Positions 54,201-64,000 of a DNA stretch of 64,000 bases are shown here, piece by piece. Where the stretch lies: NCBI GenBank assembly GCA_026413225.1, contig CM048557.1, forward strand, positions 2,976,001 to 3,040,000. The letters are read 5' to 3'. Source of the stretch: Otis tarda. Taxonomy: Eukaryota; Chordata; Aves; Otidiformes; Otididae. The position numbers were made by a program, and so were the translations under genes. Below the pieces are notes generated by a model, which was given only the letters and a program-made list of their open reading frames with translations, did not search any database and was not told where the DNA came from. Position 1 is the stretch's first letter; every line of letters starts with the position of its first letter.

Positions 54201-57200
54201 CTCTCTTCTTATTCAGTCACATGAATCACCTTCAGTTCCACTGATAATTGAATAAGATGCCTGTGGCAACTATAATACTTGCATTAATAGGGAAGATTAG
54301 GGACATGCTTGATGTATTGTCTTTTGTTGCAGTTTAGAAGCTGAAAACAAGGAGTACAGCCAGCAGAGTTCAACCAGTTTTCCTGCAAACTACTAGCAGC
54401 ACACAGGTTGCAGTATTATATTTCAATACAAGAAAATGTACACTATAGACTTTTTCCAGCCTATTTGGAGTTGGTAATATTTAGAAGAGTATGGACTTTC
54501 CATCTCTTTATGACTCTTTTGGGTCAGCAGAATTGATGTTATGAGTCACAGCAGTTGCTATTGTGTAGTGATGAGTGAGTAGCCCACACAGTAAACATCT
54601 TTATTTTGCCATCTGACTATGGATGTAATAGAACTTTAATCTTGGCATGTTAGCTCTACCTCTGATACACACCCATCTGAGTACATTTACATTCACTCAG
54701 TGTACTTGAGGAGGAAGAGAAGGCTGGAACATGATTTCTGGATCTGCAATTCTTGCCTTTCATCCAAAGGCAATAAGGAAAGCAACAACAGGATTTTCTA
54801 TTTGCCATTGTTCCTTGTTGGTTAAGTAAAAGTGGCAGTCACTTCAAAAAAGCTAACAGCATATAGTCTGAAATTAAGTAAAGACAGAGCTAGGCAAATT
54901 TCTCTAGTCCTTAAAATAAAAGATTTTTTTACCAAATATTTATACTCTATCAGGATATTTTTTCCTAATATTAATATCTGTTTTCTCTTCCTGACAGTTA
55001 GATTACTTAAAGGAAGATATCTTTACAGAATTCACAAGATTCACCCTCAATATTGTGAGCTTAATGGCTATAGCATGCATTTGCTCCACATCTTGCTAGT
55101 ACAGGTTGCAAATAGTATCCAGAAGAAAGGAAAGGAAAGTATAAGAATAGTGTATACCTATTAGAGGACAGCCATCAGCTCTGTGCTGTGTGCACTTCAA
55201 AAGGTAAGTATAAGACAAGCTACAAGAGTCATCAGACGCCTCCATTTCATATGAAGTCCTCTCTCTTTCAAAATAAGACATCTTACTACTGTACAAAGTT
55301 TTCCAGAGGCAAGAGACTTTCCGTTTTGTTACACTCCATCCACTGCAGTTCAAATAGCTCAGTTAATTTACAATGTCCTTAGTCCATAATACTGTTTATA
55401 ATAAATATTAGCACTTATGTTTGTGATGTTCGTTAGTAATTCGTGGTTATACCTACATGCCTATGTACCAAAGCAGGCGTTGTGCCATTTTTATTCAGAA
55501 TGGTGTGTTCCAATTAAGGCCAGATGGAAAGACAACAATAAAGCAAGAGGGCAGCAGATGAAATAGTATGTGGACCCTCTAACCCAAATCCATTGGAAGG
55601 ACCAAAGAAAGTTTGCTAAAGATGAGACACTTGCAGCTTCAGGTAGAGGGTATCTTTTAGGTTCCTTAGCTTGCAACAGAAACAGTGACAGATTTATGCT
55701 TACGTCCTTTAAAAGAACTCAACATCAGTTATCTGCAAAACGCTTCCCACAAACTGCGCACCAAGTACTTTATGAGAACTACACAAGAACTTTTCCATAT
55801 CCTTCTAGAAACAGACTGCTGAGAGACATGACTCCCTTGATAATTCCTGTGACCTCCTTAGCTGAGCTCTTTGTCTTGCTAACAAGGTATCCTTGAATAT
55901 CTGCATTGTTACAAACTCTTATAACACTGCGTGAAACCAGAGCTGTACTATGTGCCCGTGTCAGATACGATCCAGCTTCTCAGACAGAATGAGCTGACCG
56001 GGACAGTTCTGAAACCACCATCACAGTATCACTGTGTATGTACAGTACAGCTGTGCCCACTGCAGTTTTGTCTTTCTGGTATTAGGTAAGAAATTATCAG
56101 AGAAATTTCTTTCTCTTGTGAGAAATACTATTGCAGGCTAACAATTTTTACTACTGGCAAAAGACAGGAAAAAGTCAAACGGAGAAAAAACAGTAAACGA
56201 AGGAAAACACATTAATTGTGCCTGATACACAACTGAGACAAGGCTAAACTGGTTTTTTGCTTTGTCCATCTCCTCTTACATTTTGCCACCCACTCTGTCC
56301 ATACCTATGGCCATTCTTGGCACAGTACTTTTCACAGATCATGTTAACATCAAGAAAATCCCATGGAAAGAGCTGAAGTGTGGTGACATCTTATTTCTGT
56401 TTGATCTAAATAATGCGTTGTCCCTGCTGCTGTTGCATGATGTGACTACTGCTTAAAACCAGATCCTCTATTCTAAGCATTTGAAAATAGCAATTGTATC
56501 TGTCATTTTGCCTGCTTGGATCTTGTGATTTTTTTGTATTTGTTTGCTGCCCTAATCCGGTCCAAGCCACAGACACCATGCAAATCTAGCTTAGCCAGCC
56601 AACTGCAACATCAAAACTGATCCTGGTCTCTGAAGTGATTTCTGCTAATGATGAAATTGGAGCCAGCTCTGGCATACTTCACCAAGGCTTTATGGAATTC
56701 TGTTGCAGTTACTCTGTTAAGTGCCATTTGTTACCCTGGAGGGTACTCATACTTTCATTATCAGCCAAAGAGCAACAGTTTATGATTGCAGGGCCTAAAA
56801 TCTTTCTATGCTATCAAAGTCAGTGCCAGACATGTGACATTAGGTTTCTCAAGCATGAGAATTAAACAAGCGACTTAGATTGTTTCATTTTTTTTTTTTT
56901 TTAAATCACTTGTCAAAGGAATTTGGAAGCAGACTGCTTAAGTTCTCCTGGGAACAATGCAAGATCATTTTCAGTTCTCTTCCCTTCCCCCACATGTGTT
57001 CACCCCCTTGAAGAGCTTGCAAGGAAAAGCTGTGGTATTGATATTCTCCTTTATATATCCTACATAAAAGGAATTGCATGAAACAACAGTAACAGCATTA
57101 TTAATTTCTGTAAAAGCCTGTGCTACATGGAACACAGTATCCTTTCTGAACACAGTACTTGAAAATCATCCTAGAGACACTGTGTAAACCCCTTCAAATC

Positions 57201-58704
57201 TCTGAATGTTCCAGAGTCAGACTTTCTTCACTGAAACTATTTCTTGAGCCCTTTCTCATTATGTTATTGTTCTTAGTGTATCCCAAACGCCACACAACCT
57301 GGTAACAGCACAACTTAGCCTTTTGTTAGCAAATATATCTTCTTAGAAATGAAATTTAAACCAGGAAGCAGGGGTGGCAGACATACTGTATCCAAAACCT
57401 CATTTAAATAACAAATTAATGTGTGATCGCAAAAAACAGTAAGGAGTTATTTAGCTTTAACTGCACAGAGCACAGGTTAAACTAATAGTAAAACGTTAGC
57501 AACTGCTACTTCCTGTTGTCTCCTTCACTACCAGCTCACTCCCCATTTAATCCCCTCCCTGTTCACACTGCGGAACTGTAAAAGCTTCCAGAACTCATGT
57601 AAATATTTTGTAAATTAACTTCCAAGATTTTCCAGCTTTTATTAAAGACTGACATTATACCATGAATATTTTATATTCATTCTAGAAAATACCGAAATTA
57701 AATTTCTTAATCACATTTCACTTAAGTATTTATCTACCTTTTATGTTTATAAAGCTAGTAGAAAAAGAGAGTGCATGTGCGTATGTATACATGTGTGTTT
57801 TTAATCCAGTGCCATATATAAGTACTAACATAAATGGCGTGCGTAGAATTTGCAAGAAAAGTACATACAGGTTAAAAAATATTTTTAAAATATAACAAGA
57901 GGATATGCTGCTTACATGACACACAATTAAATTAATATTGTAATTAAAAAAAACAGTATACTGTGAAGGATCTATTCATATCCCATTCATGGATTTTTCA
58001 AACACTGAAAAATAAATACTTAGAACCAATACTTTTAGAACCTAAAAAAAAAAAATCTGAAAGCTGACAAAAATGAAGTGATTTTTCAAAGGTGATGAGA
58101 CAATTTTTTTCTTTTATAGCAACACAAAAACAAATCTCAGGCAGTTAATTCATGTTCAGAAAGTTCATCACAGAGTTAGCATTTTAATAACACTGTCTTT
58201 TTAAAAAAAATAATTTAATCAGAGTAACATGCACAGGAAAAAAGTACCACCATTTTTATCCAAAACAAAGGCATCCTAAAAGTTCTCATACAGTCACACC
58301 ATTGAAGAACTGATTAAGTGAAGAACTAGTGCAAATAATTTTTCATTTTAAAGCACAACATGGTAAACAACATATTCTCCTTTTTTGTCATACAGGATTT
58401 GCTTTGTTGTATTACAATCTCAGGAAAGTACAAGCAGCACTTGCTAGAATCTACTGCCATTTGTTCAAAGTTTGATCCCAGAGTTTCATTTTCAAAGACA
58501 AAGACAGCTGATTCTCTCCCCCCTCCCTTAGCCTCCTCCTCCTATATGAAGAAACATCTTTAATTTATTTCTCATAAAAAAACTTAGAATTTTTTTTTAT
58601 GTCTGAAGCCCTCAATACGCTTCCTTTCACAAAGCTGAGAATTCTGGCTAAGATTTGCTAAAGTGCATTTACAAAGAGAAAACAAAGCCCAGCAAATCAC
58701 TTAC
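51281..58704. other. Large intron upstream of core exon 1
   Basis: About 7.4 kb of AT-rich sequence. I searched it on the minus strand for the canonical liprin-beta-2 exon ending in ESLSQ and did not find it. Splice-like intervals at about 53386-53450 and 54228-54258 do not keep phase with their neighbours and were rejected. Confidence 0.55.
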
Positions 58705-58765
58705 CCTCTTTAGCCACGTGAAGTGCTTGTAAATATCAATCTCACCATCCATGCTTTGGGCCCAT
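58705..58765 (-). CDS. PPFIBP2: PPFIBP2 candidate alternative 5' exon c
   Basis: Acceptor TGACTGCTGAG preceded by TTTCTTTTAACCC; donor AGG|GTAAGTG, a near-perfect site. 61 nt, phase 2 to 0, matching the phase-0 start of core exon 1. It encodes WAQSMDGEIDIYKHFTWLKR. An internal ATG (AGCATGG) could itself start translation and give MDGEIDIYKHF... directly. It does not resemble the canonical residues before VNHH that I remember. Confidence 0.65.
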
Positions 58766-60442
58766 CTCAGCAGTCACATTCCCAGGGTTAAAAGAAATGT
58801 TTGGAAGCAAGCGCACTGCTTTGTTCTACAGGATATAGCTGTGACTTCTTCCCCTGTCAATCCTCAACTTCTAAAATCTTGAATGCCTGTTCACATTTTA
58901 AGCTAAATCTTCTGCCTCTCTCCCACAGTCTTATCCCAAATGCTTCTCACAGATGTATATATAACGCACAACTGTATAAACTTCAGGCTCTCCCCCAAAC
59001 ATCTGGTTTTTTTAAAGAGCAGATTGGTCAGTAATAAGAACAATGTAACTCTAAAAACGTCAAAAATACAACTTGCTAAATGATCTTTAAAAAAGGATCT
59101 TTCAAAAATAGTATAAATCTGCAGAAACTGTTCCCTTTTAATGTTGAATAACAAGCTAAAATTATTAAGCTGTCACTGAGAAACTATTTTCAAGTAATGC
59201 CTTCTTTGGCTTTCTGTTTCAAGAGTGGCTGGAACTCATTACCAAAGACCCCTTATTTCCTGTCTCTGTTTTACTCCCTGTTTATCGTAACACTGCTCAG
59301 CCTTCTCAGTTTATTTCAGGCTCAGACTAAACCTAAGAATAAGTTCTGCTCTTTGAATTACTTGTCCGTCTTTTCAAAAGACATTATAAGAGTGGAGGAA
59401 CTCAAGGACGATCCTGTGGATAAGTTAATTATCCCATAAAGACAGCTATTGCCAAAGAGGCAATTTTCCATCTTAACAGGAGATGATGATACACTTCTAA
59501 GATTTTTGCCTGCCCCTGCTGAAGCTGAAGTTTCATAGCATGGCAACTTTTCAAGCTTGCAACACCAAGATAAATGCATATGTAAAGCAATGCTCTGGCA
59601 AGAAGGGAAGTTTAAAAGTGCTGCCTGTTACTGTGGTGTCCTCTAGTGCCTCCACACAGTAGCTATGATTAAGCTCTATTTTTTTTCCCCAATAAACTCC
59701 GGTTTCCAATGCTGTATCTCCCACTAGTTAAAAGTGCCTTTGTCCTTAAACTGGACAACTGATTGTTCCACACACAAGGACAACTGCTTGGGCAAAGCCT
59801 ATTAAGACCAAAGAGAAGCTGTCCCCATGGGATTTTTGTGACGATGTCCGAGCATTTACTTTATTTCCCTATTTTCTTCAGTTTTCACTGTCAAACCTGC
59901 TCTTGTATTTAAGGCAAAGTAAACCAGCAATTTGGAAGAGACAGTGTCAAAGATGCCCATCATACTAACAATATATACAAAGAATTTAGTCTGAAGCTCT
60001 ATAATGACCTGAAAAGCAGTTCTTACAGGGATCTGTCTCACTTAGCCATCCACCCACATTCCAGACTGTGGAAGTCACAGATACATGAAAAGAGTTTCTG
60101 AAAGGGATCTGGAGTTTTATTATTTCAACCATTCTTATTCCTTTCGACCTGAGGACCTCTTTTTAGACTCTTGCATGACACAAAATAAGAGGGAAGGATA
60201 TAAACCTAAACTTCCAGCTTTCTCCATGTATTTATTACCTGTTGTTACTTAAAGTCACATGATAAGAAAAATATTAATGTTTTTTAGAAAGTTAGTGGTT
60301 CAAGTCTTCTAAAGGTGCTAGCATACATAAAACCACCAGTAAATGTGACAAGACAAAAGCACTGTCAGTTTCCAAAAGTGAACCATGCCACAAGACAGAT
60401 CTGAAGAGGACTTGCGCTGCTCTGTACATAAAACACACTTAC

Positions 60443-60529
60443 TCTACACTGCTTGTAGAAGTTTTTATGCTATCTTCAAGTTGACGAGAGCAGCTATTTC
60501 TTGAATAGCTCACACCATCTGGCAAAAGC
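60443..60529 (-). CDS. PPFIBP2: PPFIBP2 candidate alternative 5' exon b
   Basis: 87 nt, phase 2 to 2, acceptor GATGATTTACTAAG with a T-rich tract upstream, donor AGA|GTAAGTG. It encodes LLPDGVSYSRNSCSRQLEDS, IKTSTSSV with split codons at both edges (Arg and Glu). It joins in phase with the exons on both sides and could be skipped without a frameshift. Ser/Thr-rich, probably disordered. Confidence 0.6.
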
Positions 60530-61044
60530 CTTAGTAAATCATCAATGGTCCATTTTTAAAAGAAAATCATAAACATTAAGATGCACTTAATACAGTACAC
60601 CTCTCTATGCATGACAACCTCTGTCACGGCTGACAAGATTGAATAGAGGTTCTCTTAAAACTAAAACATTAACTCCCTACAGCTTAAGGCATTTTTTCCA
60701 CCAGAAAACTAGTTATCTAATTATGGAGAACAGCAAATACATTAAAGTTTATCTCAAAGTACTGTGTATCCCATAGCACCACCACTACTGAGCCTTAAGA
60801 TCCACATTTCATCCATTTCAAAAGACAGGCTATAAGACTCTCATTTCAGGCTTATTTAGGGAAGGAGGAAATATGATTCTCTTAAAACATTCCACAACAC
60901 AACATTTCTTAATGATTTTGTTCTTGATTTTAAAAAAACTACAGGAAAACTATATTACTCCAATTATTAGGGCCTCAGTATAGCATCTGCAGTTAGGCGA
61001 GTATCCTTTTCTCCTCCTGAAAGCATTTAAAATTACAAACATAC

Positions 61045-61114
61045 CTCACTTCTGCCTTGTCATTTGTCCTGGATTTCATGCAAAGGCCTCTTGATTCTGT
61101 TACAGTCATTCTTC
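61045..61114 (-). CDS. PPFIBP2: PPFIBP2 candidate alternative 5' exon a with start codon
   Basis: Acceptor ACCTTTTAATCAG and donor GAG|GTATGT bound 70 nt. An ATG at 61109-61107 with A at -3 opens a frame reading MTVTESRGLCMKSRTNDKAE V and ends in phase 2, matching exon b (or exon c if b is skipped). With exons b and c it adds 71 residues before VNHH, for a total of 869, close to the human length of 876 as I recall it. Because the exon has an acceptor, a further noncoding exon probably lies upstream. Confidence 0.6.
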
Positions 61115-64000
61115 CTGATTAAAAGGTAAACGTGTCTGAATTTTCTGCATCTTATCAGCCACAAATGTTGACAACACACATTCCACAGTCAGTCACGTGT
61201 TCACTTTTAGCCCGTCACCTGCATACTGAACTTTACGTCCTGCTTGAGCTTTGGCCTGAAAAAGTTTCAGACACCAACTGAATGCAAATCCATTGCCCCA
61301 GATTTGCTTAGAATGCTTTTCTGTTTCACTGGAAAAGCAGGTTAACTTCTCCGGGCAGTGTGAAAATAAGGAAAATATGTTGAAATCTGAGGATTGCTTC
61401 ATCAGGTTACCACTGTCCGTCCCGTCCCCTCCCCCCTTATTTTTAGGAAATCCATGACTGTGTGTAGTTCTTCACTGAGCACTGACTTCTAGCTCAATGA
61501 AGAATTAAGAAACAAACAAAAATTCCCCACTATCCCTGCAGTACCACCACACTCAAGTATGATCCCATGGAGAGAGAATGATTTGGCTATTAACTCCCTT
61601 TCCTCATCAAATTGTTTATCTTCTCCAGAACTGTCTCCAAAAATGAATGAAAATGCACATTATGGCAATATAAACACAATGCAGGGCATTAAAATTTTAA
61701 AAATTAACAAAGTTTATATACTCCACAAGCTGTATGAAAACCCTTAGGATTTCTTTGCCACAGAAAACTGCTGACTACCGTCACTGCTGATAGAACTAAA
61801 AACTGCATTTGCCAAACAGCAAAGGTGCTAGCCACATGAACGTCTGCTGATATATAACACATAAATACCACTTAGCTAAGCAGCCCATTACTTTATTAGT
61901 CAGAATGTCAAATAGTTCAAATGAGATTTTATATCTGTTTCAAATAGTAAACAGACCTGCTACAACCGCTTTGAAACTGAAAGTAAAAGAATGCTTTAAA
62001 CAATCAGTTACACTTATGTCCCTCCATTCCAGATCTACGAAGAGGCAAGAAAGCATCCACAAATCCTCTCAGAAGCACGGAGGGAAGGTAAATCTGACTG
62101 TCTGGTGTGTTCCCCCTTCTTCCACCAACACTGGAGCTGAGTAAGCACAGCGTTGTTTGCTTTTCCACCATTGTCCCTCTATGTCCCACCCAGCTGAGGC
62201 CCTATGAATATTATAAAATTTTCTTCATTACTGTTACTTTAGCAATTTTATTTTCTAATCATTTAAGTTTTTGCTAAAACACAGCTTTTTGTGATCTTTC
62301 AGAGCAGCACAAATGCAAACTGTCGACAGCACTCTTGTATTGGCACTGTGTTGCCTGGGATGTTAGAGGGCAAGGGAATAGAAAGCAGAGCAGTTGTTCT
62401 TCAGCCTCAGGTCCAGGTCCCTGGAACACAGAACCTCTCTTCCTTTTCAGCAATAACTTTTAGATCATTTTTGTTTCAAAACCCATCAGCCTCTGAAAAC
62501 ACTCAAAGAATGTACAGTTGGCCTTTGAGGCCAAGAACTGAAATAATCAACTATGCATTTTTTCCAGCCTCATCAGGAGAGTGCAGCTGAGTATGGACAT
62601 GTAACAAAAATTTACTCATTCCCAAGAATTAGTATCAGCTTTTCCTACACCCATTACTCTGGGCTATTTCCAATCCTAGTGCTTGGGCTGCTTTGGAAAC
62701 AAAGGGATTAGGACCAGATTTTAAAAGGGAAAAATTTCCTCAGCATGCCAATTCACACACCTGTCACGCTGCAGAAAAATGCAAGGGCTTCAGACTAAAG
62801 AAAGAGAGACAGAATATGAGAATACGCCTGCACAGGAATGCTTGTGTGAAAAGAAATTCAGGACATTCGTGCAAAAGACAATGGAGAAAGAAATCCTTTT
62901 TTACATAGTGAGGAATGGTTTCAGAAATCTAGATTCAGCATGTCCAGCAAGATAACTTGTCTTAGAGTCTTAATAATCACTAACTGATAATACCTAAGTG
63001 ACAGAGAAAGATGAAACTCTTAGAAAAAAAAGGAGAAAAAAAAATACTGCATTCTGTATATGAGCACATTTGCTTTACTTCTGATAATTAAAAAAAAAAA
63101 ATAAACAAGTGTCCCGGGAAAAAGACTAGAAACAATGTTATGATACATGAAGAATATTCCTTTCCCAGAATAAAATGCACTCGATCCAAATGGGTTAATT
63201 CTTTGCTTAAAATCTGTATTTCAGAAATAATCAGACTTAGATGGCCATTAGTTCCAAGCCAGCATGGTTAACCCTGATCCTTATCGCATATTTGGGGAGA
63301 TGGGAGGAAAGGTAATACTTCAAACAGGTGCTGATATCATTGGAGCCATTCCCATCTGCAGGCTGTACGATGTCATACCACTATTCCTTTTTGGTTACTG
63401 CTTAAGTAATAATCAGCTCTCTTCCCTTCGCTTGCGTAGAGAATGTATTACCAATCCTTAGATTAAGTTACTGTTTTTTAATTCATCTACAGACATTTGC
63501 ACATTCTCGGCAGTTTCAAACATTCCTTGCCACATGCTGAAATACTTTTTCCAGCCCAAGTTCTAGACGAGCTATAACTTTTAGCATGAAACTCATTTAG
63601 AAGAAAATGTAGATTGTAAGAAACTTTAGTACCATGTTTTTGCATAAAAACTAACCAATGTTTTCTATTTAACAGAACAACAAAATCACTGTGAACACTC
63701 TCCTCCTACTTCTATAGGCAAGAAAAGAGTATACTGATATGTAAAGAAAATATTTAAAGAAACATATTTACATTCTACCACACAACATACTACAATAATT
63801 CAGGTTTAGTTTTCAATCTGAAAGGTTTCAAAGCACTGTTGGAATTACTAAATACACAGTAAATCAGTATATGAAACAGGTTATTTACCAAATATTTGCA
63901 CATACATCAACGACATTACCAGGTAACATTTTGCCTCATCTCAGTATGACACACATCAGATTTTTTCTTTTAAATTTCATGATGGAAAAAATTGTAAAAA
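61115..64000. other. Right-hand end, upstream of the candidate 5' exons
   Basis: No further exon, CpG-rich promoter or repeat family was recognised. A TATATAAA on the minus strand at 61720-61713 is the only core-promoter-like motif noted and is weak evidence alone. The canonical PPFIBP2 first exons may lie beyond this end. Confidence 0.5.

Noticed and set aside
54228-54258. Splice-like 31-nt minus-strand interval
   Set aside because: The length breaks the frame and the peptide has no homology; chance GT/AG pairing in AT-rich DNA.
63230-63461. Open frames on both strands (+ strand NPDPYRIFGEMGGK; minus strand long stop-free run)
   Set aside because: No homology recognised, and the minus-strand run lacks a start or phase-compatible splice sites. 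Kept out as chance coding potential.

Overview
The window looks like avian nuclear DNA, probably from a neoavian bird rather than a galliform. The evidence is AT-rich intronic sequence, two CR1 LINE tails, and a solo LTR of a retroviral family I know as common in neoavian genomes. No bacterial, plasmid or phage features were seen. Almost all open frames over 60 codons are chance frames or shadows of split exons.

One gene explains the window: PPFIBP2 (liprin-beta-2), on the minus strand. It was identified by reading splice sites and conserved peptides. Twenty-two core exons were placed from 51280 (5' side) down to the stop codon at 4018-4016. All phases agree across every junction, giving 2397 nt or 798 codons plus stop. 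Order in the protein: coiled-coil liprin N-terminal region (exons from 51.2 to 20.6 kb), a low-complexity Ser/Pro/basic linker (16.9 to 9.1 kb), then three SAM domains (8.5 to 4.6 kb) and a conserved C-terminal tail (4.2 to 4.0 kb). A 3'UTR with AATAAA hexamers follows at about 3.8-3.65 kb.

The coding story goes beyond the canonical form. Four extra exons with good splice sites and frame-preserving lengths lie between core exons, at 31572-31754 (183 nt), 25259-25291 (33 nt), 18753-18812 (60 nt) and 10550-10582 (33 nt). Upstream of the first core exon, three more exons at 61045-61114, 60443-60529 and 58705-58765 join in perfect phase from an ATG. They would supply a 71-residue N-terminus that differs from the canonical liprin-beta-2 start. 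The canonical first exons were not found and may lie beyond 64000.

Other content: a roughly 629-bp solo LTR (20756-21384) in the gene's sense orientation, ending 116 nt upstream of an exon; two CR1 fragments (about 26.3 and 33.1 kb); poly(A) runs, one of which forms a U-tract just after a 5' splice site; and two G-rich blocks that could form quadruplexes. Positions 1 to about 3.6 kb hold no recognisable gene. The large introns (32-37.6, 37.7-46.8, 46.9-51.2, 51.3-58.7 kb) and the 61.1-64 kb end hold nothing else I can support. No new biological system was found. The most interesting material is the set of undetermined alternative exons of this scaffold gene.
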